Assembly: GCA_964469925.1 (NCBI GenBank) | Contig: CAYXZL010000001.1 | Span: forward strand, 1 to 64,000 | Direction of reading: 5' to 3' | DNA from: CAYXZL01 sp964469925 | GTDB lineage: Bacteria > Patescibacteriota > Gracilibacteria > Absconditabacterales > Absconditicoccaceae | DNA: 64,000 nt | In this document: positions 32,058 to 42,040 of the stretch, piece by piece | Position numbering within the stretch: the stretch's first letter is position 1 | How the letters are laid out: every line of letters begins with the position of its first letter | Notes under the pieces: model-generated | The model's database searches: none | Seen by the model: the letters and a program-made list of their open reading frames with translations, nothing else | Told to the model about the DNA's origin: nothing | Made by a program: the position numbers and the translations under genes

Positions 32058-32687
32058 ATGAAAAAACACATTATCAGTTTTTTTGCAATAATAGTAGCAA
32101 TGACGGGCATAAGTTATGCGTACACACCCACCGTTTCTGACTACTATTTTGTTACCAAACTAACCTCTGCCATCAACCAAATACTACAAGTAAAGGGCGA
32201 GTACCACAGACCAAACTACATAGACAAACTCCTAGCCATCAAAGAAATATACATGAGCAACGACAGAATCACCTATATAATAAGCCAAACAATACAAAAC
32301 ATAAGCCCACAAATAACACAAACACAAGAGGCAGAAAAGCAAACCGCCTACATCAAACAGGTCTACATAGACCCCTACGGAGATTACAAACTCGAAGTGG
32401 ATTATATCGAATATGGACCTTGTTGACAAAACTGTGCTGTAGCACCGGTCATCAATAATAGCAACAAACTCAGAACCTTTATTGTCAAACCAACAGCAAC
32501 AATCAACGTACTATCACCTAACGGTTATATCGAACAAGAACCACAATACATAAGTTTTGAAAAGTTTAAAAACATATATAACAAACGTGATCAAAACGGA
32601 CGACATCAGCGACAAGATACGCTGTTTGAAATATCAATAAGTGTCGATGGGCAGATCATCATGATCGAAGAAGTATATCGCTCCTAG
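32058..32687 (+). CDS. Secreted hypothetical protein (209 aa)
   Basis: 209 residues. Clear signal peptide, KKHIISFFAIIVAMTGISYA. The mature protein begins helical (VTKLTSAINQILQVKGEYHR) and continues into a beta-rich part (DPYGDYKLEVDYIEYGPCGQ then NCAVAP), with one Cys pair around a TGA glycine. TAG stop. No family recognised. A hairpin follows at 32721. Confidence 0.72.
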
Positions 32688-32718
32688 AGCGTAAGGATAG
32701 ATCATACTGACAATGATA

Positions 32719-32752
32719 AGGCGAACAAAAGGACCGTCTGCTGTTCGCTTTA
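32719..32752 (+). terminator. Hairpin after the 209-aa gene
   Basis: GCGAACA (32721-32727) pairs with TGTTCGC (32742-32748), followed by TTT. The loop is 14 bases and the T tract short, so termination is probable rather than sure. Confidence 0.5.
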
Positions 32753-32933
32753 CTAAGGTAATTTATTGATAATATATAGGCATCTACTACAATACGCATC
32801 AGTTTGTGTGTGCTAAAAAGCAAAAGCATCACTCATTGATTCCAAGAAACGCCACAAGCGACCATGTCAACAAGTACTAAAGCATTTCGACATCATAAAG
32901 TAGAAAAACAAACTTTTAACTATTCCCCAAGAC

Positions 32934-34049
32934 ATGTCGTGGTTAATAATGCTAACAATTTTTCTCATAATTTTATCCATACTAAGTTTCGGGTTTTTTG
33001 TCGGTGCTCAAACCCTCAATTTCATATTTTTTTCTTGTGACATCAAACAAGTAGTCCGTCTATCACTGATAGTAAACACTCTCTATCTGATTCTTATGAC
33101 GCTAACCATATGGTGATGAGGAGAAATATCTCTAGAAATAACGAGAGTACTCAACTATTATCTATGAATTTTGTTGTACACCGTACTAGTGAGTACAACA
33201 TTTCGAATACTCTATGTAATTAGTAAACGAGGACACAATGAGCACTACATAGCCTCCCATCTAGTAGGATATCTCCTAATAGCTATCATTGTCGGAATAG
33301 TCGCTCTATGAGTCTATAATTTTGAAAAGGGAATCCAGGTCAGACACATCAACATCGAATCGCAAAAAATAAGCCAAAATTACAGATTTGTACAAATATG
33401 AGACATCCAGTTCGGCTCAACATCACAAAAACATTTAGAAAAAACAATCAATCTAGCTTTAGAACAAAAACCAGACTTCATCGTATTTGTAGGAGATCTG
33501 GTGGACACCTCGCAATACGGTCCCGACAATTTTCTGGTTTTCTCAAAACTATCTGTCCCATTGTATTTTATTAGTGGCAATCATGAATATCTACACCAAT
33601 ATCCGAGGCTTATCAAACTATTAGAAGCATATCCAAAGATAAACATCTTAGATAACGAAAAAGTCTCATATAAAGAACTAGAAATAATCGGAATAGACTA
33701 CAAAGGAGAAACTAAAGAGGGAAAAGGGGGATCCATACTATCAGAGGCATTGAAAGACATATCACTAAACAGTCAACACTACTCTATACTTCTCTACCAT
33801 GAACCAAAAGATATTGCTATATGAGTGAAAAAATGATTTGATCTTATGCTCTACGGACACACACACGGAGGACAGCTGTTTCCTCTCAATCTTATCACCC
33901 AAGCAATATATCCTCATAGCAAAGGTTTTCATACAGTAGAAAACACTAATATATATACCACACTAGGAGCATGACTTTGGGGACCGAAAATGAGGATCTG
34001 ATCTCACAATGAAATAGTTGTGTTTGACCTAAAACCACAGAAGGAATAA
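32934..34049 (+). CDS. Membrane-anchored calcineurin-like metallophosphoesterase (YkuE-like)
   Basis: 371 residues. About four N-terminal membrane helices (to residue 135), then a metallophosphoesterase domain. Metal motifs: QIGDIQFGS (usual D-x-H is here D-I-Q), VGDLVDTSQYG, SGNHEYLHQYP, LLYHEPKD and YGHTHGGQLFPL. The His-to-Gln change in the first motif removes one ligand of metal site 1, though the rest are intact. Related proteins act on phosphodiesters or lipid phosphates at the membrane. Eight or so TGA glycines. TAA stop. Confidence 0.88.
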
Positions 34050-34151
34050 AAAATCCCTTTAACAAAAAACCACCCACTAAGGAAAGGATAGTTAAGTCAC
34101 CAAAAAATAGTTAAGTCCATGCAATATTTTCCCACTTCATAACATTCAACA

Positions 34152-34229
<78 letters not shown>

Positions 34230-34242
34230 AAACAAAACGACA

Positions 34243-34316
34243 TGGGCCCGGTTGGGCTTGAACCAACGACCCACCGGTTATGAGCCGGTTGCTCTAACCA
34301 ACTGAGCTACGGGCCC
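34243..34316 (-). tRNA. tRNA with anticodon CAT (elongator Met, or Ile after lysidine modification)
   Basis: Acceptor GGGCCCG with CGGGCCC, anticodon loop CTCATAA, stem ACCGG/CCGGT, discriminator A. It lacks the initiator GGG:CCC signature position pattern of the tRNA at 35558. TilS, which would convert a CAT tRNA to Ile, is encoded at 42041. Confidence 0.9.
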
Positions 34317-34384
34317 CAACAACAAGGTATAGCATACAGCTCAGAAAGTTATTGGCTACGGCTATACAACAATAAGTAAGATGG

Positions 34385-34458
34385 TGGGTGATGTAGGACT
34401 CGAACCTACGACCCCCTGCTTGTAAGGCAGATGCTCTCGCCAACTGAGCTAATCACCC
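34385..34458 (-). tRNA. tRNA-Val (anticodon TAC)
   Basis: Acceptor GGGTGAT with ATCACCC, anticodon loop CTTACAA between CTGC and GCAG, T loop TTCGAGT, discriminator A. Confidence 0.95.
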
Positions 34459-34486
34459 ATAAACACAAAACTATATACACACATGG

Positions 34487-34558
34487 CGGCCCCACGGGGA
34501 ATTGAACCCCGATTGCAGGATTGAAAGTCCCGTGTCCTAACCATTAGACGATGAGGCC
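34487..34558 (-). tRNA. tRNA-Glu (anticodon TTC)
   Basis: Acceptor GGCCTCA with TGGGGCC, anticodon loop CTTTCAA, typical Glu body (TCGTCTAATGGTTAGGACA), discriminator G. Confidence 0.95.
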
Positions 34559-34730
34559 ACAAACTCAATTATTGTTTTTTCAGTGGTTCCTGTTTCTTCA
34601 AGACGACATATCACCCAGCAAAGTCGCTTTGAGCAAGCACACCAGGTGATCACAAAACCGACAAAAGCTCTCTTTGTCACAACTGCCCCAGAGACTCCCA
34701 ATCTTCTAAAGCAAGCCAAAAAAACAGTGG

Positions 34731-34804
34731 CGGAACGGACGGGACTCGAACCCGCGACCTCCTGCGTGACAGGCAGGCGTTCTAGCCAGCTGAACTACCG
34801 CTCC
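34731..34804 (-). tRNA. tRNA-Asp (anticodon GTC)
   Basis: Acceptor GGAGCGG with CCGTTCC, anticodon loop CTGTCAC between CCTGC and GCAGG, T loop TTCGAGT, discriminator G. The 170 bases between it and tRNA-Glu hold nothing I can support. Confidence 0.95.
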
Positions 34805-34885
34805 ACAAAAGACATGCACAAAAGAGACTGGATTCTAATAAAGATCAATAATATTGCAATCAGATACTCCAAATACAATCAAGAT

Positions 34886-34958
34886 AGCCAGCTGCGAGAT
34901 TCGAACTCGCGACCTGCCGCTTACAAGGCGGATGCTCTACCTGCTGAGCTAAGCTGGC
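34886..34958 (-). tRNA. tRNA-Thr (anticodon TGT)
   Basis: Acceptor GCCAGCT with AGCTGGC, anticodon loop CTTGTAA between CCGC and GCGG, T loop TTCGAAT, discriminator T. Confidence 0.95.
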
Positions 34959-34993
34959 CCAAGAGCTAGCCTTGAAACTAGCAACCGTACACA

Positions 34994-35260
34994 CTACTTG
35001 GTAGCAGACTTGTGTGCCAACTTCATAACGCCAGACTTTTTTCTTGCAGCAGTATTTTTATGGATAATCTTCTTCTTAAGTACCCTATCAATTGTACTAC
35101 AAGTCTTATTTACTTCCTCAGCACTTATTATTTCTCCCTTCTTAGCCTTTTGGCGAAGTTTTCTAATCGCATCTTTCATAGGAGTAATGAAAGTAAGGTT
35201 TCTCTCACGAAGTTTATGAGACCTTTGAAGAGCTTTTTTTGCTGATTTCGTAACGGGCAT
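34994..35260 (-). CDS. rpsT: 30S ribosomal protein bS20
   Basis: 88 residues, normal size, all-helical and basic. MPVTKSAKKALQRSHKLRER matches the bS20 opening (x-S-A-x-K-R/A-x-R-x-x-x-x-R-x-x-x-N), then LTFITPMKDAIRKLRQKAKK, and HKNTAARKKSGVMKLAHKSA near the end is the conserved N-x-A-A/R-R-K-K-S-x-L box. No TGA codons, stop TAA. It is embedded in the tRNA array on the same strand, so it probably shares transcripts with tRNAs. Confidence 0.95.
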   Translation of the reverse strand: MPVTKSAKKALQRSHKLRERNLTFITPMKDAIRKLRQKAKKGEIISAEEVNKTCSTIDRVLKKKIIHKNTAARKKSGVMKLAHKSATK

Positions 35261-35293
35261 AATACAAAGATAATTCTAAATGAAGACTTCACA

Positions 35294-35366
35294 CTCCGAG
35301 GGTGGGACTCGAACCCACGACCCAGTGGTTAACAGCCACTTGCTCTACCGACTGAGCTACCTCGGA
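35294..35366 (-). tRNA. tRNA-Asn (anticodon GTT)
   Basis: Acceptor TCCGAGG with CCTCGGA, anticodon loop CTGTTAA between GTGG and CCAC, T loop TTCGAGT, discriminator G. Confidence 0.95.
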
Positions 35367-35430
35367 TCAACAAGGAACCTATACTCGATAGCAGACAAAA
35401 CAATGGGTTTGCAGAGTTACAATCGTAGTC

Positions 35431-35512
35431 TACCGAGGGTGGGACTCGAACCCACACACCGTACGGCACTTGGTTCTAAGCCAAGCATGTCTACCAATTC
35501 CATCACCCCGGC
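35431..35512 (-). tRNA. tRNA-Leu (anticodon TAG)
   Basis: Class II tRNA with a long variable arm (TGCCGTACGGTG region). Acceptor GCCGGGG with CCTCGGT, anticodon loop CTTAGAA between TTGG and CCAA, discriminator A. Confidence 0.93.
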
Positions 35513-35557
35513 ACAGATCCATTGCTTTTTATCACACAAAATCCAAGTCAAATACAC

Positions 35558-35629
35558 TTGCGGGGGATGGAATCGAACCACCTGTCTCCGGGTTATGAGC
35601 CCGGCGAGATACCATTTCTCCACCCCGCA
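35558..35629 (-). tRNA. Initiator tRNA-fMet (anticodon CAT)
   Basis: Anticodon stem ends in three G:C pairs (GGG CTCATAA CCC), the initiator hallmark, and the body is GCGGGG...CCCCGC with A73. Position 1 is T facing A72, so the usual C1:A72 mismatch of bacterial initiators appears to be a T:A pair, which is unusual. Confidence 0.85.
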
Positions 35630-35671
35630 TCTACAAACTATTACAGAACCCATCCAAACCAAGTCAAGACT

Positions 35672-35744
35672 CTCGGGAGGAAGGAGTCGAACCTACAACC
35701 GCCTGATTCAGAGTCAGGTGCTCTACCAATTAAGCTACTCCCGA
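35672..35744 (-). tRNA. tRNA-Gln (anticodon CTG)
   Basis: Acceptor TCGGGAG with CTCCCGA, anticodon loop CTCTGAA between CCTGA and TCAGG, discriminator G. Confidence 0.92.
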
Positions 35745-35789
35745 CCATACAAAGATACAAAAACAACAAGGAAGCGATTAGTAAGACAC

Positions 35790-35859
35790 TGGGGTACTAG
35801 GACTCGAACCTAGACCGACGGCTTCAAAGGCCGCTGTCCTACCATTAGACAATACCCCA
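35790..35859 (-). tRNA. tRNA-Gln (anticodon TTG)
   Basis: Acceptor TGGGGTA with TACCCCA, anticodon loop CTTTGAA between CGGC and GCCG, discriminator G. First tRNA of the minus-strand array as transcribed. Confidence 0.93.
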
Positions 35860-35953
35860 CCATTTTTGTATATACAAAAAAAGCAAGTGAAAAAACCGCA
35901 CATCGCATCATACCAATTACATCTGTCAATGCAAGGAGTAATGAGTGCCTTTT

Positions 35954-37093
35954 CTACAATCATTCTACAAGATCATGACGTCGACGACACAAGAGACCAT
36001 GAAGGTATACAATATTATGGAGAGACAAAAGGATGCCCGCCAACATCTCTTTTTCTTGGATAAGATGATGAAGATAAGACTTAGAAAAGCTTTTACAGGC
36101 ATAACAAGCACAATGATCAGTGAGCAAAGAAAAGTCCTCTCTAAAACAAGCATTTTTTAACTTTATATTGCCGTGATCGCTAAATGCAACTCCATGCCTC
36201 CCAAGCCTCGTAGCCAATACACAATCAAACATATCAAAACCCTGTTCTACAGAATACAACAAATCTTCGGGTGTACCAACCCCCATGAGATACCTTGGGA
36301 TACTGTCTGGTAATTGCGGACCACAAAAGCCAATAACAGAACGCTTAACATGTTCTTCCTCTCACACACTCACTCATCACACAGCAATACCATCACAAGC
36401 AAAAGAAGAAAGAAAACGGATCGACTCCTCCCTCAGATCCAAATAGCTTCATCATTGTACAATAGGGAAAAGCACCCCTCTCACGTCATGATAAATCCTA
36501 TCCATGTACATGCTTTGTTCTTCTGCCCATTGATGTGTGAGAGACATGTGGGCAGCATATGTATCCTTAGAAGATCATGAGGGAGAGCAGACATCAAGCA
36601 TCATCATAATATCTGACCCAATGGCAGATTGTATATCGACAACCGTACGAGGACTAAAAAAATGTTTACTTCCATCAAAAGGAGAAGAAAAACTTACACC
36701 ATCATCATGAAGCTTCACCCTTACCTCGTGAGTCTGATGAGAACGAGAATGACGAGTAGTGTGAAGACCAAGGCTAAAAACCTGAAAACCACCACTGTCA
36801 GTTAAAATTAAACTATTTCGATGTTCAAAACGATGAATACCTCAAGCCTGTTTGATCACCCTAGCTCCTGGACGCAAATAAAGATGAAAGGTATTCGCTA
36901 AAATAAGTTGTATAGCGGGAAGATCGCCTATATAATGAGGGTCTTGAAGCATATCCAAAATCATTCCTTTAATAGTGGCTTTGGTGCCAACAGGCATAAA
37001 AACAGGTGTTTGCAAAGTTACACCATTGAGCGTAAGTTCTCCTGCTCTTGCATTACCTCTTTGTTTTACTACCCTAAATTTCAACTTAGACAT
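35954..37093 (-). CDS. tgt: tRNA-guanine transglycosylase (queuine/preQ1 insertion)
   Basis: Exchanges G34 for a queuine precursor in Asp, Asn, His and Tyr tRNAs. 379 residues. Starts MSKLKFRVVKQRGNARAGEL; conserved TPVFMPVGTKATIKGM, ILANTFHLYLRPG, nucleophile loop ILTDSGGFQVFSLG, QGGSYLDLREES, GGVSVGEEE, then YLMGVGTPEDLLYSVEQGFD. The zinc site is DHCACYACKSFSKSYLHHL (C-x-C-x2-C and His). Several glycines are TGA, and the last two codons before the TAG are Gly-Leu. The tRNA-Asp and tRNA-Asn substrates are in the array next door. Confidence 0.97.
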
Positions 37094-37096
37094 AGC

Positions 37097-37113
37097 ACTA
37101 TATCGTTTATACT
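37097..37113. promoter_or_regulatory. Back-to-back -10 elements between divergent start codons
   Basis: Only 27 bases lie between the tgt ATG (minus) and the ATG at 37121 (plus). They hold TATACT on the + strand (37108-37113), seven bases before the + ATG, and TATAGT on the minus strand (37102-37097), three bases before the tgt ATG, with TATAAA just further upstream. Transcripts in both directions would start at or near the start codons. Confidence 0.45.
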
Positions 37114-37120
37114 AAAGACA

Positions 37121-38683
37121 ATGCTGAAACAATCACGGACGACCATTACAGGTATAGCCACAGCAATTGCAATACGATCAATCTCAGGAGTCTTGCACAT
37201 AAATGCAGAAGAATCAAGTCCCAATTGTGAAAACATTATTTTCAGCATTGAAGGTACGGAGAAAGCTTTGCTCAATCAAGACTATAGCTTCGCAGCCAAC
37301 GGTTATGAATTATCCTATCAGTCTGGAAACAATACCGGTGAACAAACTGGAACAAAAAGTATATTAGCAACAGGAGATTATAAATCATTACTGTGAGAAG
37401 AAGCAAGCATACAATACGACATTATCACTAACAACAAAACAATAAACCGCTTCTATGAGAAGCAATTACTCTACAATTTCAAACTACCAGGAGAATATCA
37501 GGTTCAGGCGACAATACAACATCCACAATGCACATACAAAATCACAAAAGACATCAAGGTCTTTAGTACCCTATACACACGAATTGGAAACGAGCCAAAC
37601 AACACCATCACAAGCCTCATTACCAACATTGAGCAAAAGGACAATGGGTTTGGAATAGTAACAATGACAAAACAAGAAAGTGTAAACCAAAAACTAAAAG
37701 ACAATCAACAAATAATAAAAGATTCGCAAGCAATCATCATAGATTACAACAATTACAATGATATCTTCAAAGGCATACAAAACATTATCCAAGAACATGA
37801 AACACAAAAAGACATCATCATAGTAAGTAACACAGCGAAACAGATTACCAAAAAAATACTAGCCCCAGTTCTCAAAGAATCATATCTGACAAAAATATAT
37901 CTATTAAGTGAAGCAGAACTCACAAACGTAATGGTAGAGTTGTCAATCCAAAAGGCCCCAAACTATGAGCAGTTTTTAATATCCTATGAATGAGTAGGGT
38001 TTATAACATCATTGAGTTCAATTATTGATAATCTAATCTATCAATGATTTCCAATAGAGCTAATGAGTATCATATTGGCACTAACACTAGCAATCGCAGT
38101 AATCGTGTTTTGGAAACAAGTATTGGGACTCAACGCATACGGAGTATATTATCCTCTCTTATTCGCTCTATATTTGCACCTACTATGACCGAAAACAAGT
38201 ATAGCACTGTTATTGATCGCCATGGTGGCACAAACAATAATAGACTTTTTCAACAAAAAAATTACTCTGTTGGTGAGTGCTAAATTAGGAGCAACACTTA
38301 TTCTCTATTTTATGCTATCAATAATCGCCCTGCGAATCAGTAAAAAGCTATTAAATCGACCTGAAAGCTTTATAACCTTTTCTCAGAGCCTATTTATCAT
38401 AGCTTACATCACAACACCCCTAATAAGCAACAAAATCAGCGGCAAAACACACAAACGAAAAACAACAAGTAAAGCTATTATACAATTCATCGTAATATCA
38501 GGTATTGTATACAGCATATTTCACAACACCAACATACAACACGCCATGTTAATCCAACCGCTATATATACTACTCATCATCATCATCGTCATATCTATAG
38601 GAAGATACACAGGACTACAATTAACAGAAATCTTTCGTTTCTCCCAACTAATAAAATATACTCTATCCAAAAAAAGACGTTAA
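37121..38683 (+). CDS. Exported-domain plus 7TM membrane protein (7TM_DIVERSE-like)
   Basis: 520 residues. N-terminal signal/anchor (TTITGIATAIAIRSISGVLH), then an extracytoplasmic region of about 280 residues: a PKD/CARDB-like beta part (LPGEYQVQATIQHPQCTYKI) and an alpha/beta part (KDIIIVSNTAKQITKKILAP). The C-terminal 215 residues hold about seven helices, starting IELMSIILALTLAIAVIVFW and KQVLGLNAYGVYYPLLFALY, the pattern of the 7TM domain found fused to transglutaminase-like modules in CPR bacteria. Role unknown. TAATG overlap with the next gene. Confidence 0.78.
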
Positions 38684-39120
38684 TGCGAAAAGAACACATA
38701 CACAAAGAAATACAAAACATACAACACAACACTCCTATTTGTTGAATCTATTTTACGTGTTATGACCAAAACAACACAATAATCATAAGCAAAGGGGTGG
38801 CACAAACAGACAAAGAAATACCAAAAACAATCGATATCCTATACCATTCACTCATCGAACCCGTACAACAAAAAATCAATTACATACGCTGCGATGTTGT
38901 TTTGGCTATACAAACAATCAGTGATCCAAAGGAATTGGATCCCACAACAGAAGGATTATTAATAATAGATACAAAAAACCAACAAAGTGTCGCTTGGATC
39001 CCCACAGGAGACGAAAACAACTCACAAGATCCAATACAAATGATGGTGGAAAAACACTGACTCAAGCAATATGACAAACTATATAAAATGATCTTACACA
39101 CTAGTATCATTCACCCCTAA
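38683..39120 (+). CDS. Hypothetical soluble protein, coupled to the 7TM gene
   Basis: 145 residues. Its ATG overlaps the TAA of the 7TM gene (TAATG), so it is translationally coupled. Soluble, with KGVAQTDKEIPKTIDILYHS, LAIQTISDPKELDPTTEGLL, and DTKNQQSVAWIPTGDENNSQ. The middle faintly recalls AMMECR1-like domains, but the conserved motifs are not clear. TAA stop. A cytoplasmic partner of the 7TM protein is possible. Confidence 0.65.
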
Positions 39121-39128
39121 CAGCAACC

Positions 39129-39335
39129 ATGGTAGCAGATACTAAAAATGACATCAAGAAAACACTCGGCTCTCACCTCTGGGCAGGACTAGAAGAAATG
39201 AAAAAAGTATTTGGCCGACACAAAAAGACAAAGCAGCCCAAACCAAACCAAATCAGCAACGAACAAGAACAACGAGAAGCACATATTATTAAAAAAAAGA
39301 AGGAAGCATGGGAAAAAGACAAACAACACATATAA
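39129..39335 (+). CDS. Small basic hypothetical protein (68 aa)
   Basis: 68 residues, very rich in Lys, Gln and Glu, likely helical (HLWAGLEEMKKVFGRHKKTK; NEQEQREAHIIKKKKEAWEK). TAA stop. Follows the previous gene by eight bases, so probably the third gene of the 7TM unit. No family recognised. Confidence 0.55.
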   Translation: MVADTKNDIKKTLGSHLWAGLEEMKKVFGRHKKTKQPKPNQISNEQEQREAHIIKKKKEAWEKDKQHI

Positions 39336-39341
39336 CTCATA

Positions 39342-40073
39342 TTACTGCACATAAGTAGGTCGGTATTGCAACCACAGAAGTGAATCTAAATGCAACGGAG
39401 CAAGAGAATGATTTTTAGCAAGAGAAGAAAAATAGGCAATCATCGTAGAAAGAGGAGCAACACCATAAGACTGATGATAAATCTTTTGTAGGCGGGAGTC
39501 TAAAGGAATAGGAACCGTTGAAGGATAAACGTAAACCTTGCCAGATATAGCTCTAAAAGCATAACCATACATCTTAATAGCAAAACAACAAGTCTTAGCA
39601 TAAGAAGAGCGAACAGACAACAAACAACTATATAATTCTTCCATACGAACGCAAAATGTTCCTAAAGAGTGTGAGACCAACAAAGACGACAAAAGAGAAT
39701 CAAACACAACAAGTCTAGAGCGTTTAGAGTTATATAAACGCCTATTGTAGCGAGATTGAACTAAAAATTCATACCGCCAATCAATAAGACCTACTCACTG
39801 ACGCATCAATCCATCAATAGTAGCAAAATCTTCGACTATTGTTTCTGCAAATTCCTGCCACCATAACACACCACTACCAGCAACTTGATAAGAAATCAGG
39901 GCATTTTGTATAACAAGATACAAAAAGAGTTCTGTATGGAAAGTGACATCAAAAAACTCTAAACCAACAATAGCGTTCCAAGCCTTATGTAAACAGAGAA
40001 ATTGCTCATCACGAAACTCCAATGCGATAATATCGTCCAAAGAATAGCCCGATACAAACTCATCCAAAGACAT
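39342..40073 (-). CDS. N-glycosylase/DNA lyase, AGOG-like 8-oxoguanine repair
   Basis: 243 residues (an ATG at 40106 would add 11). Fits the archaeal-type AGOG branch of the HhH-GPD DNA glycosylases, which remove 8-oxoG and nick the strand. Signature: KTCCFAIKMYGYAFRAISG with the catalytic Lys, then VPIPLDSRLQKIYHQSYG with the catalytic Asp. Upstream helices include EFRDEQFLCLHKAWNAIVGL and LWWQEFAETIVEDF. TAA stop. Last gene of the minus run tilS, 150-aa, frr, yidC, glycosylase. Confidence 0.8.
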
Positions 40074-40129
40074 AGAACACAAAAAAAACAAAAGACCGTG
40101 CTCCACATAGACAGATAATGGGGGGAACC

Positions 40130-40927
40130 CTATCTATGTTCAACTATTTCTGGACTACCTTTTTTCTTCCAAAGCAATTGCCATTTTGCCCGCAAAAGAA
40201 CCCTATATTGGTAAGCATACTGAAGCACGCTAAACAATGTTGTGATAACAATATAAAGACCCACTCCAGCCTGAGTGCTATAAACAAAAGAACCCATCAT
40301 AAAAACCAAGAAAATATTCATAAATCCCATCATTTTTGACATATCAGGAGCATTAGTTCAAGGAATAGTGGGAGTAAGGGGTTTGGCTAAGGTCGTAAGC
40401 TTTGTCTGCAAAAAAATAAGAACAGCAGCAAGAATAGTCAAAATCACACTATTAGGCGTTAATAAGTCGATACCAAAAAAATGAGTATTGATAGTAGACA
40501 GATTTGTATAATGTGAACCAAACGAATGAAAAAAACTATAAACATAATCAGGGATTTTATCGTCGGCGTAATCTCTAATAACCAAAAATAATCCCAAAAA
40601 AACAGGCAATTGCAAAAGCATCCCCAAGCATCCTTTTAAAGGGCCAGCTCACTGTTTCTTAAGCAGTTTCATCATTTCTTCCTGAAGTTTTTTTGGATCA
40701 TCAGAATACTTTTCTTGAAGTTTTTGCATTTTAGGTTGAAGATCACCCATTTGAGACTGCATCATCGCACCAGCAGCACTTGTCTTGTACAAAAGTCACC
40801 TCACTAACAAGGTAAGTGCAACAATCGCCCATCAGAGGTTACCAGAAAAAACGCTAAGGAAAACAATTAAAACGTTGAAAATGGGGCGATAGACTACCTC
40901 CAACCACAATAGACTAAACAATCACAT
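40130..40927 (-). CDS. yidC: Membrane protein insertase YidC
   Basis: 265 residues, short form without the large periplasmic domain (as in Gram-positives). The start is Met-Gly (ATG TGA). Order: TM1 (YRPIFNVLIVFLSVFSGNLG), the cytoplasmic coiled hairpin MGDLQPKMQKLQEKYSDDPK with KKLQEEMMKLLKKQG, then LKGCLGMLLQLPVFLGLFLV, and the last helices around MSKMMGFMNIFLVFMMGSFV. The conserved P-x-x-x-x-L-Q-x-K-Y pattern is intact. TAA/TAG-type stop. It lies between frr and the glycosylase. Confidence 0.95.
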
Positions 40928-40990
40928 TAGACGACAACTAACAACGACTAAAAAGGAAAGGCCGACAAACACACAGCAAAAAAGTCTTAT

Positions 40991-41539
40991 TTACACCCTC
41001 ATAATTTCTTCAGTTTTTTTCTTAACCACATCATCAACATGTAAAGACATATCTTTTGTCAATGTATCTATGGTGGCTTCCGCTCACTTCTTCTGATCTT
41101 CTGACAGAACCTTCGCATCCAAATCATGCTTAACATCCTTCATCGCATCGTGTCTAATATTTCTCAAACTAACCTTAGCCTCTTCTCCCAACTTAGAAAC
41201 GAGTTTGCAAAGTTCCTGTCTCCTTTCTTGAGTCAAAGGAGGAACCTTTACCAAGAGATAATCTCATTCGTTTTTTGGTGTTAACCCAGTAGCTGAGTCA
41301 TAAATAGCTTTTTCAAGAGAAGAGACAATTGACTTGTCCCAAGCCTCTATTTTCAAAGTTTGAGAATCCATAACCACGACATTAGCGAGCTGATTAAGCT
41401 TCATCACACCATAAGAAACAGAAACGATGATCGAATCAACCAAGCTAGGAGTAGCCCTACCAACATGAAAACCACTCAATTCATGCAAAAGATGATCAAT
41501 AGCCTTCTGCATACGTTGTTTATAAGGACCAGTATCCAT
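40991..41539 (-). CDS. frr: Ribosome recycling factor
   Basis: 182 residues, standard. Splits post-termination ribosomes with EF-G. GRATPSLVDSIIVSVSYGVM is the conserved G-R-A/T-x-P-x-x-L-D-x-I motif; further MDSQTLKIEAWDKSIVSSLE, PPLTQERRQELCKLVSKLGE, and the C-terminal helix VSLRNIRHDAMKDVKHDLDA. One TGA glycine in KNEGDYLLVKVP (usually G-N/D) and one in KKGAEATID. TAA stop. In this organism termination relies only on UAA/UAG. Confidence 0.96.
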
Positions 41540-41572
41540 GATACACCACACATATAATAATATAAAACACGC

Positions 41573-42025
41573 CTAATTTAGCAACGGTCTCCTCCAAATA
41601 CTATATAATCAGATAGTCCATACAAGCAGAAAACTATACCATGTCTGATAGCTTTGCCTAATATTCATAAGAGAAGCATAAAGCAGATCAACAGATCTAA
41701 GAGCTTCTTCATCAACAAGTTGCCTTCACAACAAGTCACCAGCATAAGCCAAGTCTTTTTTGATATCTTCAAAATATGCAACATAACTTTTGTGTTGCCC
41801 GGTCATAATACGGCGTTTGGTCGCATACAAAACATCTACACTTCCCTCATAATCATAAATAGTGTCCTTATGTTCATACAGCGTCTTAGCATAAAGAAAG
41901 AACCACTCATCAATACGCCGCTCAAAATCCTTCAAAACGGCCGCATACTGAGACCGAACGCGATGAAACTGAGATACCAACAACAGCAAAACAATCACAT
42001 AAATAACAATATACAATCGCAACAT
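41573..42025 (-). CDS. Membrane-anchored helical hypothetical protein
   Basis: 150 residues. One N-terminal TM helix (LRLYIVIYVIVLLLLVSQFH), then a long helical, charged region (YAAVLKDFERRIDEWFFLYA; HKSYVAYFEDIKKDLAYAGD) with conserved-looking Tyr and Trp. The layout recalls LemA-type proteins but the motif is not clear. TAG stop. It sits between tilS (16 bases) and frr (33 bases). Confidence 0.65.
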
Positions 42026-42040
42026 CACAAAGCAATAAAG

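Noticed and set aside
34088..34117. Two copies of ATAGTTAAGTC
   Set aside because: Only 11 bases each in an A/T-rich gap before the tRNA array; could be chance. Not called a repeat.
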